Assembly: GCA_026182355.1 (NCBI GenBank)
Contig: JAPFBL010000068.1
Coordinates: 12,313,001 to 12,377,000 of the forward strand
DNA from: Hermatobates lingyangjiaoensis
Taxonomy: Eukaryota > Arthropoda > Insecta > Hemiptera > Hermatobatidae
Length of the DNA: 64,000 bases
Direction of reading: 5' to 3'
Both the position numbers and the translations under genes were made by a program. Shown piece by piece: positions 37,481 through 51,475 of the stretch. The notes below the pieces were generated by a model that saw nothing but the letters and a program-made list of their open reading frames with translations, was not told where the DNA came from and made no database searches. The stretch's first letter is position 1; every line of letters begins with the position of its first letter.

Positions 37481-40400
37481 TCATTTAATTGGTTAAATAT
37501 TTATTGATATTTATCTTTTTATAATGTCTTTCTACGAACGTTAATACGAACATTAATTACGTTGAGTATTTGATGCTCTTAGATATTACCTCAAAGCTAA
37601 AACCACCCCCTCTTTACACACTCCAACTTTTGTTATGCTCCAACTTTTGCTGATTTATTCCACTTATGTTGCTACTTGTTGCAGCAAGCATTCCTTTCTA
37701 ATTGACAACAGCTTGCTTTATTTGATTTTAGCAACATAGACGATATTTCATTATTTCCTCAGGTTAACATCATAAGAACCTCTCCCTATTTTCTGTCTAA
37801 ATGATTTCCTCCTAAATTTATTTTACTTGTCATACATTTCTTCCATTTTGGTGACTGTTACTACTTTTATTTATTTATTTTTTTTTGTTGATGTTATGAT
37901 AACTTTTTCATTTTTGTCCACAATAAATTCACCAAATTTTAATAGTGTTTTAATTATAATAATTCTTATCCCAGTCATTTTAAGAAAACTTTCACAATTT
38001 GCTGACAACTTTTATATATAAAATTTTGAAATACCATATTATTTTTTTTAAAAAAAATTTTACTGAACCATATTGTTTACTTTGTTTAATAAGTATATGT
38101 TGTACTTTCTAGGCGAATTCACTCTCTCGAGTTTAATGCAATGCAGTAATTCTTTTTAATCTCCTTTTTACTATTTTTTCTATAAAATGACTCTTCATAC
38201 ATAAATTACTCAATTTGTATAGTGTTTTTTCCATTTATCTCCAAAAAATATCTCTACAGATATATTATTGAAACAAAGTCGTACCAGTCAATCTTTCTAA
38301 TACAACCCCAGTTTTTTACATTATTTCTTTCCTTGAAAAAAATACGATTTCTTCAATCATCACTGAAAAAGATGGATGGAATGGTATGATAACATTTTTT
38401 GTTTGCTTCAACTCAGCCAGGTCTCCGTATGAATTGTACAAAGCTCCTGAAGGTCAGTATGAATATTATTCAGCTCCAAAGTTGCTAAGTCGCATGGGGT
38501 TGGTTTTAATTACTGTTTCAGTGTCTAAATTAATAAGTTATGGAAAATAATTTTTAATAAATAAATAATTTTCCGTGTCTAATAAATGGAGCCTTTCCCT
38601 AGATGATATATTATTCTCAAAAATTAAGTAAAGCGAGACATTATTCAAGGTAGATTTTGAAATATTCTTCTGATTATTTAATGGTAGTCTATAATTATAG
38701 TAGTGTGGAATAGAACAGTTTATGTTATATCTGTCAGAGATGGGGCTAATTTATGTTAAGGTATGCCATTGTCACCTGGGACTCCTGACAGCTATTGGCA
38801 TAGCGAATATAGATGAAATACGCAAAAGAGACCCATTCAACCAGATTTGAGAAAAAAAATAATTAAAATCAGTATACATAAAGTTAAACATTAAAAACTT
38901 TATTTAATTATATTACGCCTTGAAGAAAAATATTAACAACAAATATAAAATATTTATATTCTTCAATGAATTAAAAAATAACACTCACATTAACAATATT
39001 CCATGAAAATATATTCTTTTTTGAAAAACTTTCTCATCCCTATTTGACCCTCTGACTAACTAGTAAATGTAAAGTTTAAAAGTACTAAATTAGCTTTCGG
39101 TTTGGTAAATTGGTATACTTTTCTCCCTTTACAAAGACTACCCTAGTCACGCGGGTGAGTTCGCCCAATTGGTTTTTCCAATGTCTGTGTTTTTTCTGAG
39201 AGATTTCAGTGAGAATAATTCAAAATGCATAAATTATGTTAAAGGTTTATGAAACAAAGTGATTAACCCAAACAGTAACATCCTCAGCTACAACACATTA
39301 TGCTTTTTTGTCTTATTAATACTTATAAATATTTTCTTTATTAAAATTTAATATAAAATAAATTGTATCCACAACATAACAAATCATTTTTGTTTTTTGA
39401 TTTACTTTATAACATGTTTTTCCAGTGTGTTGAATTAATAAGAACTAGGTCCCAATGTTCTATTTACAGACCCTATAATATAAGTAAAATATCATTGATT
39501 AGACTAACATTCTCAGGATTGATAAGTAGTATTTTTAATTTTTAATAGAAAACATTAAACAAAAAATAAAAACAAAATTGAAAATTTTTAATAATTTTTT
39601 TTTGAAAATTACTAAGTAATATTACATTAGTCCAAAAGGTTCTTGGCAATTACCATATGAATTCAGTTTTTTCTCCTTCAAACTATTAGCGCTTTCCGTT
39701 AAAAGTCTATTTCATTCAGAGGATCAAACACTCTGCAGCAAAGAAAAACTCTTTCACTGCCACTTTTGATCCCTGTAAATGAAAAATAAACTCAACCAAT
39801 TTTTTTTCAAAGCTGTAGTTTCCAACATTTATATCATCACTTCTAATTGTTTTTTTCTTTGTTAAAGAACTAGTGTAATGAATTAGCATAGCTAGTTTCT
39901 ACGTTATGGCATTCTTAACTTATTATTGTACATCCAAATACTAGTATTATTTGTATTAATAATTAATAATAATAATTATTATTATTGCTTTTTTCTTCCA
40001 GTAATATTTTATTTTAGTTTTTCCAAGTAGTACTCGCAAGTATTTTAGTTTCCAGGGTTCACCAGTAGGATGTTTACAACACCTACATACAACATTGTTG
40101 TTCAAATTGTAGATGACTTGCTTGTCATATTTTAGATTCTAAACATGATCAAGCTTTTATTGATATTTCTATTTCTGTTTTGAAGAATATATTTATTTAT
40201 CAAAAAAACTTTTCTGATAGATATGAGGTTGAAATAAATTAATAATATTTTCATGAATTACAGTGGGTAATTTCAAGAAATGAGCTCACTCGTTCAACGA
40301 ACACTCATTTTTTTGTATCTGGTGTCCTGAAAAACAATTCAATCATCAATATTTTTAATATGATCAGAATAATATTGTAAAGTATTCTGTTATCTAGAAT

Positions 40401-40800
40401 CTCATTAAATCTTAGCATTAAATTTACTTCTATTACGGTTCACAAACCAAAAAGCGTTGTCAGTCTTTCTGTTACTCGTTTAAGACATAAAAAATTCTAA
40501 ATAATATTTAGTAGTTTCTTTATATATTAATCGGGGACAATCGGAACAATACAAAGTAAATGTAGTAATAATTATGAAAATTACTAGGATAATATAAATA
40601 TGAAAATATATTTGTTAAAATGTCCAAAAACTCTAATAACATTTCAAAGACGACACAAAGAACTCGAAATAGATAATGAAACAAGAAATAAAAGGAAAAA
40701 CATAACAATTAAAGAAATATGCAAAAAAAAAATTAACCACACAGACAACACTGATTCCACAATGTAGATGCCAAGTGTAGGTAGATTATAGGAAAATGAA
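37481..40800. other. AT-rich non-coding region
   Basis: No genes or recognisable elements. Small islands at about 38400-38510 and 38755-38860 are less AT-rich. 39950-39990 is a TAA/TTA palindrome. Confidence 0.4.
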
Positions 40801-40820
40801 ATACAGAGTCAGTTAGTTGC

Positions 40821-40858
40821 TCTTGAAGATGGGATCCGAACGGATCCGAAACCGGTCA
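40821..40858 (+). ncRNA. PLE-type hairpin with perfect GGATCC stem
   Basis: CTCTTGAAGATG is followed by GGATCC, loop GAAC, GGATCC and GAAACCGGTC. The 6-bp stem and the flanking TTGAAGATG/GAAACC signature match the hairpin inside the palindrome at 43508-43651. It stands alone here, with no reading frame nearby. Confidence 0.5.
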
Positions 40859-41399
40859 AGATTTTCTGAGACTTTACAAGGTATGACAGACAGTATTACT
40901 AATAATTCTAATATTACTAACCTCAGTGGAACTAACCCATTAACTATATTTGTATTTTTAAGTTAGACATACATAAATGTATTGTCAAAGTTTCCGTTCC
41001 TTATGCCTTATAGTGGCTGAGTTGACTTGTGACAAAATTTTACAAACAAACAGACAAACAGAAAACAACAGACACACATTTTTCTAGGGTGGATTTGTTT
41101 TTTTTAATGTATAAAACATAAAGATAACTTGAAATGAGTCAGTTCTAAGTAATGTACAGACGAAACCTTTCTTTTATTAATATATATTTCTTTAATCCAC
41201 CTAAGCCAAATTTTGATGGTGTTCGAATCAAAGTAGGTAGTTTAATTATTTTTAATGTCATGTAAGAGTGTTTTCATTGAAAAAATAATAAAGTCACATC
41301 CCATTTTGTAATTTTTGAATAAAAATATTTTAGACAGTTGTTTAAAGATGAACAGTTATTTAAGCATGTTTGATAAATTAAATTTACATTTAGAACCAA

Positions 41400-42250
41400 A
41401 GAAATTAGTATTGAATGATAGCTGTGAGAGGCAGTGGTGAGCAGGTAATAGTCTGGCGATGTCAATCGGCACAAAGCTTTGCTGTCATATCGACCTGTCA
41501 GAGCCAGAGGGGTTGAGCGCATCCAAATCTCTCTCCCTGCCGGAAACACTTTCAGACACTATCTCCTCAAACTGCTGACAGGCCAACTCCCTGTCCACTT
41601 TCCTCGAGCTTATTCAAACCAAAACCGTCTTCAGTTATTGAATACTCAAATAATATGAAATACTCCTACTGGAATATCTGCAACCCTCTTCCTTAGTGCA
41701 TGAAATGGGTTTATTCAAAATATACACCAATGAATACGACGGCTGTCATATCAAACCTTTTATGGTTGTTTTGTTATTATTAAGTCAGAACAGGGGTAGA
41801 CAAACTTCTGATTCTGTTGAACAACCACAGAACATACAAAATGAACTCATGAAAAAAGTAACTTAAATTATTATATACTATATGCATTACTTACTTATTT
41901 CAATCATAAAATTATTAAATACTACAAATATAGAAGCACGAATTTCAATATATATATGTATACTTTTCCAAAATAAAAACACACACCTACAGTCTCTAAT
42001 TTTGGGTTTGAACCGTCTTTAGGAGAAATAAGCGACTGAAACCAAGAGCACTGCTACAGAGACGGCTGGGGTCTCCTCTCCAACCGTATCTGTACCAGTG
42101 TGCTTGGTGTCCTTCTCTATCAAGGGCAAACTCTATTTGCAGCAAGAATTGAAGTGAGTGAGAACCAAGTGTTTTTCATATGGTCGACTGCATGTTACTT
42201 GCTCATGAGTCAGAGGTTTGAACTCTCTGTTCACCCATGAACCTAAAGGA
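41400..42250. other. GC-richer blocks of unknown nature
   Basis: 41400-41640 and 42030-42190 are less AT-rich than the flanks. Several frames are open for 40-60 codons but none resembles a known domain. AAACACACACCTACAGTCTC... at 41967-42000 resembles the module at about 12160-12200, so part is probably mobile-element-derived. Confidence 0.35.
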
Positions 42251-43507
42251 CAGACAGCTAATGTTATATGTACAGTGGCGTATACACCGTACTAAAAATG
42301 ATATTTTCTACTATTCTATAATTACTAATAATATTTTATGATACATGATGATGGAATGTATGATCTCAGGACTTTTGTAAAATACCAGTCAAAAATTAGG
42401 CGTGTTTACTAGTTTATAAATAAAGAACATTATAAAGACTTTCTGACTTGTTTCTTAAATCTAAACATCTATTATGTTATTGAAATGCAATTCTCTTTGT
42501 AAAATTAAATAATTTATAATATTTGATTACTAATTGTAAATTTAACTCTTTTATGAAGCAATAAAAACAACCATAAGTGACTATACATATGTCGTAATGA
42601 AGACCGTGAATTTGACCTTTTTTTGTTATTACTAAAATTTTTAATTTTAGTAATAAATTTCTTATTATTGGAAAACTGTACAAAAAATACACAAATTGAT
42701 TTGTATATTTAATAAAGTTAATACATTTTTAGTGTAAAGATTTGTTTAAAAGTTAATTCAAATATTGTATGTACTAAGACCATTTTTTGATGACTAAAAG
42801 ACAAGCGTTGTACAGTTACTCTATCGTGATAAAAAAAAGAAGAAAGCAGTCTTTAATGACGTTGAATTGAGTTTTTATTGAACCGGAAGGGTTTATTTTC
42901 CTGAATCTTTTTCAAGATTTAAAAAAAAAAAGGAATAATTTTACTCTTTTGTTTGAATGGAGAACAATGGACAAAGCCAATGCTGATCAACAGAAGTTTA
43001 AATCCAGTTGAAATGAAAGCTTTTAGAAACGAACGGTTCTGGTTTTGCGAAGTTAATAAAAATGCACCATGGAATGATACATATTGAATGGGTTGTCCGA
43101 CTGACCCATAATAATGGCTAAACCATTGTATTTATTTGAAACATCCAAACAATGACTTCATGAACAATCTAAGAAATATATCTTTAATAGATATTATTCC
43201 TATAATACGTAATGAATTAAGATAAGATTATGAATACTTAACATCAAGGTATTTAATTATATTTTTTAAATTAGAAAAATTTGAATTTCTACATAATTTA
43301 TGTAGCAGCCTCTGATAGTAAGTTACAATTATCAGAGATAATATTTTTATTAAAGATATAGTACTCTTCTCTATTAAATATTATGTTTGTTTAGTTATTC
43401 AAAACTATAATATTACTCTTTTATAACATAACAGATGAACTTTTATCATATTATTTGAGTTTAGTTGGGCAGATATTTTCAAGAAATTAAATGAAACATT
43501 TAACCAA

Positions 43508-43651
43508 ATTAATATTAAAATTATAACATACCGTCTTACCTCGTACACTGCCGCTGATTTCTTGTTGAAGATGGGTGACACCAGAAACCTGTCCGAGAGC
43601 TTCAGCAGCAGAGTACGAGGTAAGACGGTATATTATAGTTTTAATATTAAT
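43508..43651. repeat. Palindrome with TTGAAGATGGG hairpin
   Basis: Arms of about 50 bases (43508-43557 and 43602-43651) are inverses with a few mismatches; CCGTCTTACCTCGTAC on the left returns as GTACGAGGTAAGACGG. The loop holds TTGAAGATGGGTGACACC followed by AGAAACCTGTCC, i.e. a GGTG/CACC hairpin of the same class as 40821-40858. Both arms carry a fortuitous GAG-GTAAGA splice-donor-like site. Confidence 0.75.
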
Positions 43652-46519
43652 AATACTATCCTCTGTGGTAAAGACGAAATGCATGAATTTAACCAAATGT
43701 TTTGGCTATTCCATTCTACCAGATATTTGGCTCTGGAATAGTTCAATATTTTCAGAATTATTAAAAAAAATTGCTGAGGCCTACATTCAACATTACAATA
43801 AGTAAATTTAATATCAATCTCATTGTTGTCCTACTGACATTTTGTTTTATTGGCTAAAAATAAATTTTAATCAATATTCTATTTATTGTTTACATTATTA
43901 TTAATTATCAATAATGTTCATTCGTTTACATGTGGCTACAATCATCTTATTAGTTATAAAATGAAATAACAAAGTTGAAATCATTGCTGAATGTAGCATG
44001 TTATAAAATGATTTGTCTGAGGGATCTTTCTGAATGCGTAGGCTCTGAGCCTTGCCTGCCACCTTATTCATCCTATTGTTCTCATTCAATTCAATTTCAG
44101 AGTTTGAGTTCTTTAATGATCTTCATAAATGCACATAGATAAGTATCCTTCACTTTTATTTGTATAATTTTTATTTTATTTATAATTTGACAAAAAACAT
44201 TATAATCTCCAAGACAATTAGCTCAGATTTATATATAATGTGATGAAAAATTCTCACCTCTTCTAGAAATTACAGTCTGATTTCTGTGATTTATGGGTTT
44301 CAATGATCCTACCATGAGCTTATTTTATACTCAATTCATACTTAATTTTATCTGAAATACAGCTTCTTCTTCTTCATAATAATAAAGTTGACTAATTTTT
44401 TATAGATGACTATTGTCATAAAAATAGTAGCCTATTATCATACTAGTAAATAACGTAAAAGACACATTTCAATGTAATTCTTAAACACACGAAGAACTAT
44501 ATTTCCGATAACTAATATAGGAAATATTATTAGTTATCTAATATTATTAGATATAATACTCGTATATATGCTATATATATGCTAATAATAGATATAATTA
44601 ATAATATGCTTATTAATATTATTATTATTATTATTATTATCATAATTAATATGATGCTAATAATAATAGATATAATATATATGCTAATATTATTAGCATA
44701 TAATTAGTTATGCTAAAGTAGTTATAGCACTTGTAGATTTATTCTAACATAATCGCTAAACATCCTGTACACTGGCTAGCATCATATACTACATGTTTGA
44801 TATGTTTATTTCTATAGTTATCAAAAAATGATTACGTTACGCATGCCAACTGCTTAGAACATCTTCAAATTTTATTCTGTTAAACTTTAAGAAATAAATT
44901 ATGATTGTCTCGATTTTGTTAATGATTTCTAAGACAATATTAACAAATCTGATAAGTACACAAAACATTCTGTCAGTCATTGTTGTTTTTTCAGTTTTTA
45001 TAACTTTGCTGTCACTTTCCTTTTTTTCAATCTTTATTATGGATTGCACATTTGGAACAAATTTTCATTTTCCTGTAGTTAACCGTTGAGTATTAATGAT
45101 TCAATATAAAATACTGTGATTACGATAAAAGTCTTAGGAAAAACAAAAGTAGACAAAAAACATATTTAATCCAAAAAAGTTATTTTCCTCCGTGCAATGT
45201 TGCGCAAAATCATCTACGTTATAAAGCTAACTTTTTTATAACATCATGAATTTGATATACGAGCCGGTATAGCCCATAGTTACCCAGAATCATTTGGGTG
45301 CACACACACAAATACTAACAAGATTTGCATAAACACGTAAAAAAACCATCAATGCTCACACATAAATACATGCATACAAAAGCACACTCACACAAAACTT
45401 AAAATATTACAAAAAAAACTTTAAGGACAGATGTAAAGTTTTTCAGAAGATGTAAGTTTTTCGAAATCTCGAGATCAAATTCTTTAATGATGACTATATT
45501 AATTTTTAGTAAAGTAAGACAGATTTTTTGTTTTCCAATTAAGTAGTCTACTATTTAAAAATTCTTGTGCTGTTACATACATCTATGAAATGTGTAGCAT
45601 TTGAATACAGAATTTACCTTTTTTTCATGTTTTATTAATTATTTGATTTTATAAGGTTATGAAACTGATAAATACAAGGAACTTATTCCTCATGGTGTTT
45701 TTTAATCAGTGCCATGGCAAGCTGGTTTTGAGTAGTTTTATGACCAAATAGGCCGTGACAGCTCTCTAAACGGAGTAGCCAAGTAACTAAGCCCATTAAA
45801 TATATTGCAAAACCTGTTTATTCTGTTTTATTTTAACTTCTACCTCTGTGGTTTAAATGATGTTACTGTTTATTAAGTAGATGGCATAAATCTGGAAGCT
45901 GACTTGTTTAAACCCTTACCAAGAGAAGGTGTCGACTAAAAATATGAAACTGAGCTGCAGCGGGTAAACCGCTTTCTGCTAAACCAAACCTTAATGCCCA
46001 CGTATAAACCATTAACAGTTTTATTATAATAGAAGGATAAAATTTTCCTTAACATGAATATGAGTATTAGAAATAATTTAGTGAATCCATTAAGGTGATT
46101 TGCATCTATAGATTTTAAGTAATTGATTGAAATTCTCTGAAAGTGGATTACTTAGTTTAATTAAGCGATGAGTACTGACACTGGACAGAACAGGGTTTCG
46201 TTATTACATGAGTAACCTCTTTCTGTTTCATCCTTACACCTAGAACGACCTAAGTAAATTGCCTTTGGAGGAATCACGGCAAGATTAAAATTAGCTATCC
46301 TCAACAATACTCTATTTAATCTAGTCTCCACAATATATATTTATTTCTCAATTGAATATTACTGACATATTTCCTAAATATTTACAGTGCATTACATAGT
46401 CAACACTAAAATGTAATATTAATTAATTAATTTAATTTATTAATTAGTTAATATTAATTTATTAATAAATAAAATATGAAAAAAATATACTGATAAATAC
46501 TATACAGCTTTTCTGTATA
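43652..46519. other. AT-rich non-coding region
   Basis: No supported gene. The 45400-45510 stretch (TCGAAATCTCGAGATC ... TTTAGTAAAGTA) is a diverged minus-strand end of repeat X. Confidence 0.4.
44520..44710. repeat. AT-only simple-sequence region
   Basis: Degenerate ATT/TAA and TA repeats, with many short self-complementary runs. Confidence 0.85.
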
Positions 46520-46899
46520 ATTCAACACTTGTATAGCTGGAAGATTAAAATTGTTAAAAATAATAGATATGGACTATTGGTCCAGAATAGTGAAAAAACT
46601 GGATATTTTTTAACAACATAAGAGCTCTTTAATGAGGAAACAGTCCATTCCTCACACTTTAATTATACCCAAATATGTAATGATTCATAAAAACACAAAA
46701 TAAATTTATATCTGATATTATGTCTTGTTCAAGGGTGAAATTACAGATTGATCAGAGCATTTTGTGAGACAAATCCATCATACCATGGAAATCAGCAGAT
46801 ATATTATGTTTGATTGGTGTTTTTCTTTTCCATGTCAAAATTTAATTCTTTTTTATCTCATATTAAGTTCTTAAATTATTTTTAAATTTTATACTTACA

Positions 46900-47790
46900 A
46901 TAAACCTTTAAACCTAAATTTTATATCAGTGGATTGAGTCAAAATATTTCTAAGTCAATGTAAAAAATGTAAATAACTCCCAACAAAGACGACAACTATA
47001 GCAGGTGAACTATTAGTAGCGTAAGAGAAAAAAATGTAGTCTACAAACAGGTTTTTGGCAAAAAAGTAACTTTCCCACCATGCATAATTGCTCCCAAACA
47101 ATAGGGCACATGTACACAAAGAGACCCGTTTTTGTGTACAATATTAATTTGATCCATCTAAGATTTGGGACTGTAGCGTGGCCACAAACTTTAGATACAT
47201 ACTCAATCACACATACAGATATCATCCGAAAAACTTCATAAAACGGCTTCTGGGACCTCAAAAGATGTAATTCCGTCAAAATCTCGAGATCTAATTTTTT
47301 CACGATCACTATACTTTACTTATAGTAAAATAAAAAAAAACTGTTATGTAACAATCTCTTACGGGAGAATATGGCTTTTATTCCGATAGCCAGTGGATCT
47401 CTTACATGGCCAGTCTGTTTACATTTAATGATGTTTGTCTGACCTTCTTCTACATTTAAGAATTAAACCAGTGATTTCTTTAGAGACTTCAAAATACTCC
47501 TATTTTCTTTAAAAAAATGTCACAAACCTTTAACAAACAATACCAGTGTCATCGAATCACCGAGAAATTAGCTTAATTTTAATAACCGTTTTGTAGTATA
47601 GAACGACAGATTCCATTCCTATGTAAAATTTTATTCTTTTTACATTTCATATTAAGTCAATAAACCTTCAATCATCACCTCAGTTTTATCTCAGTCTTTT
47701 TTGTGAAAAAATGTCTGTGTCTATGAAAACAATGTAAATAAATGTAAACAAATCCTGTTTCACAAACAAAATTTCACAAATTTTTTTGTC
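46900..47790 (-). repeat. Dispersed repeat X, minus-strand copy with internal deletion
   Basis: On the minus strand 47330-47010 reproduces the start of copy 2 (GATCGTGAAAAAATT, TCGAGATTTTGACGGAATTA, CCTATTGTTTGG) without the GT/GGGT expansion. After the point matching CCAAAAACC it jumps to sequence matching 27830 onward (TCACCTGCTATA, TTTACATTGACTTAGAAAT). 47340-47780 carries further segments (GAGATCCACTGGCT, AGCCAT). Confidence 0.75.
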
Positions 47791-47799
47791 TAAATTGGT

Positions 47800-50140
47800 A
47801 ATTATTACTATCATTAATAATATCACAAAGTGCTAATTATAGTTATTATCCGGCTATCATATGTTTTTTTAATAATAAAAGAGGAGCTGGAGTCGAAGTC
47901 ACAGTCGGTTATAGAAAAATAGAGTAGTCGGAGTCGGCCACTAAGAGCTGCACTTGACTGCACAGGTATGACTGGTTAAGACCGAAGTAAACATGATTTT
48001 ATTGGAAAACTAGAATAACATAATTTATCACTCTTACGGATTAAGTATGGACAATATAAGTAGATAAAAGCGTAATTAGAGTGCCTTGAAAAATATAAAG
48101 TAATTAAAGGAAAAAAAAACTTATTTTTTTAGAATGTACGAGTATAAAACAGAAGCAATAATAGAATTAGAAAGTTGAAAGCAAATTGAATAACATGTGT
48201 GTTTTCTGGAAATGTTGTCTTTGGAAGAAATAAGGTCATACTAAATACTAATCTATTAATTAATATAACAAGTTGAGAGAAACTAATCAGCTTTTCATGA
48301 TTATTTTAAGTTTAATCAGGATTAAATATTAATTATATTAATTTTTTCATATAATTAATAGAAAAGAACACGTAATCTAAATTTAACTAATGAAACAATT
48401 GAAGTGTTGAAATTAATCATCAATAGTAAATTATTAAAATTTTATAATGTTTATAAAGCTCTTACATGTAAAAAAAATAAAGGCTTAGAGCAAACTTTAA
48501 AGAGGAAATTACTGATGAAAGCATGTCCCTTGAAAATTGATAGTAACTTTGATCTGTGTGTTCGATGGACCATAATCAAAGTGTGACCCGAATAAATGCA
48601 ATATAAAACAAAAAGAGTTTCCTATGATGCATCAACATTTGATAAAACAAATTTCTATTGATAAAGGCTTAATCAAATATTTATTTATTATACAAAGCTA
48701 TTAATTCTCTTGAAACTACTTCTCACTGAATTTTAAAATAAGTTCACTTGATTTATCTATGCAAATAGAAATTGGTATCGAATTAAGCGATTTTCAAATT
48801 GTCATAAATAAGGCAAAGCTGCCTCATGGTACTTATAGATATAAAACATATCGCTCCATTAATTTCAATTTATTACCCTAGTGCAGTCTAACCCGCCAAA
48901 TCCTTTCCACATAATTAATTACAAAACATACTGTTCAACTTTTTCTTGATCAACTTAATTAAAATAAATATCCTTATTTAATTGATTTATATTTTAGATT
49001 ACTTGGAAGATTAGTGGTGTACTGTTCTCAATAAAATGAGTTCTACTTTCACTTGACAGTTATAAAAGTAAATATTTATTCTCAAGGATAACTTTTATTT
49101 AAATTATGACATACAAGTTTGCTGATGCCCAAGTTTAACAAAATGATTCGAATTTAAAAATTATTGAACAAACCGCAGCTAGTAAATAACCGAGCCAATG
49201 TTATTCATAAACATATGTTACAAAATAAGGCCTTCAAAATTGGTCTACAAATTTCCTTCCAACTTCATTTTTACAAAAATGAAGCAAAAATTAAGTCCAC
49301 ATTCGAAAATTAGTCTCACATTGATATGAAGAAGAAATTCATAGATGATTTTCAGCTGAGGTCAGCAGTAATCAACATTCCATCAATGGGAACAATAATT
49401 CCCATAACACTGTGATGAATGCCGTTATTACTTGAAACATGTTTTATATATTCAAATATTTTAATTGATTTCCAGTAAAAAGAACATGAACTAAATGTTC
49501 ATGTTATTTTTCGAGATTTGTTGATAAAAATTTCAAACTCTTTTCCCCTACATTTCAGAAAACAGTACTTTTACATATGAAAAATATCGGTAACTCAGGA
49601 TTAAACATGCATCAAGTTATTTAATACAACTATGCGAAATTAAATGGCTAGAACATTTTATATTGTTTACATACATATGTAAAGAGAGAATAATTAATAA
49701 ACCAGTTTTTGTTTTAAATTCAAACCAATTTATCCTAACTGACATTATAGTTTTCATGGTTTTGAAGATGTTTTCAAAGGACTTTAAAAAAGAAAAAAAT
49801 AAAAAGACCGACAAGGACTGAATAACTAACGCAGAGTATTTAAAGGTTTAGTAGAACTTTTAAATAATGTATGTAAAATTAAAATAGATAAAATAAAAAA
49901 CTAACAAGTTAAGATGTTTTGAAAAGAAAAAAAATCTTATGTAAACCTCTATTAAAGAAATTATAGGAAGAAAAACAAAAGAAAAGTTTCTTGAAAAATA
50001 ATAATATCCTCAAATAGATCAAGTGTTCAATAGATGAAATGAATACATGCAAGTACTCTAACAGGCTACCACTGTGGAAATTTAGATAAACACAATAGGT
50101 CATAACTTATTCCATATACATATTTAATACAGAAGGAAAC
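47800..50140. other. AT-rich non-coding region
   Basis: No genes or elements recognised. Confidence 0.4.
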
Positions 50141-50527
50141 GCGATTCAAAACAATACACTTTGACTCACTTTTAATATTTAAACCATGTCAATGGTCTTC
50201 CCAGAAGAGATGGTATTGTCGGAGTGAATGTAGATAAAGTATAAAACATACACTTTTTCTTCTTCTCGGAGTTTGGTCAGGGTAAATATATGGAATCACC
50301 TTTTTGCCAACGTTTCGTCTTTATTTTAAGACATCCTCAGGGCTATAAACTAACAAAAAAAAACAATAAACAATGGACATTTGTCATTTCTACTTTAGAA
50401 ACATCATAAACAAATTGAAAAAAAAACTTACTCAAGGCTGGGTTCTGTTACATTACAACGACCGTTGACTGTCATTTCATGTGCTGCTCCAAGCGACATA
50501 TTATTGAAACACTGTTTTTTTAGTACA

Positions 50528-50562
<35 letters not shown>

Positions 50563-50564
50563 AT

Positions 50565-51060
50565 ATATACATATACACATATTATAACATATATCTATTA
50601 TAATATGTATCCACCATAATATATACATCTATAATTCAATTATAATACATTATTATTTTAAAAATTCATAAAAATATAAACTAGATAACATTGCATCTTT
50701 AACTATTTATGATGGAACTATAAATCAAACTTAAATTGTCTGTATCTGTTTTTCTATTGCAATTATTATTGATATGTATCATTTCTTTGATCAATCTTTT
50801 ATTGTATGAAGTTTCATAATCTAAAATTGATGCATTCTCAAATTGAAATGTGTGTTGATTTTTAATTGCAATAGAAAAACAAATACAGACAATTTAAGTA
50901 GGATTTATAGTTCCATCATAAATAGTTAAAGATGCAATGTTATCTAGTTTATATTTTTATGGAATTTTAAAATAATAATGTATTATAATTGAATTATAGA
51001 TATATATTATGGTGGATACATATTATAATAGATATATGTTATAATATGTATATATATATA
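50565..51060. repeat. Inner inverted repeat A
   Basis: Arms 50565-50764 and 50864-51060, about 200 bases with few mismatches, surround a 100-base loop. No hammerhead-like core or reading frame is apparent. The sequence is AT-rich but of complex order (TAACATTGCATCTTTAACTA and its inverse). Confidence 0.88.
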
Positions 51061-51096
51061 TACATATCCATATACAATCAAGTATATATATACATA

Positions 51097-51218
51097 TATA
51101 TTTTATTAAAGTAGACGGCAGCTTCCGCATTTACGACTTTTTTGCTCGTTTTCTCTAGTTTTCTTACTAGTTTTTTCTGGTAGGGAGTGATTTCATGGAG
51201 GAGTTGTCCCAGAGACAT
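51097..51218 (-). pseudogene. PLE-like MSLxQ module, inverted copy in repeat B
   Basis: Inverse of 51606-51725, starting at the CAT of 51216-51218 on the minus strand and ending with the palindrome arm after SKKVVNAEAAVYFNK. Confidence 0.65.
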
Positions 51219-51355
51219 CAAAGAAATAATCTTTTAGCTTAATCAATAATATTATATTTTTACACTTACAAGCTTTCGATTTTCTCAGAAATCATCTTCA
51301 GGTATATATCATTATTAAACAGATTAAATTCACACAATAAAATTTTCCAAATTGT

Positions 51356-51475
51356 CTGATAATTAGCCAAATACCTTCTCCAACCTACAAACTGGCAAAA
51401 AGACTTAATGAATGACTGATAATTAGCCAAATACCTTCTCCAACCTACAAACTGGCAAAAAGACTTAATGAATTT
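51356..51475 (+). repeat. 60-bp tandem duplication in the loop of repeat B
   Basis: Two identical 60-base units (51356-51415 and 51416-51475) starting CTGATAATTAGCC. They occupy almost exactly the single-stranded loop of the palindrome. Confidence 0.95.

Noticed and set aside
42160..42245. tRNA-like or tRNA-derived SINE sequence (GAGGTTTGAACTCTC)
   Set aside because: Only the T-arm-like part fits; no acceptable A box, anticodon arm or acceptor stem could be formed.
43546..43612. Possible protein-coding exon (minus strand SAAEALGQVSGVTHLQQEIS, followed by a GTAAGA donor)
   Set aside because: The donor and flanks are duplicated in inverted orientation, and the loop matches the TTGAAGATGG...GAAACC hairpin class seen at 40.8 kb, so it is a palindromic repeat.
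50428..50628. Short frame MSLGAAHEMTVNGRCN as a gene
   Set aside because: Present identically in both outer palindrome arms and flanked by (TA)n; repeat-derived, with no known domain.
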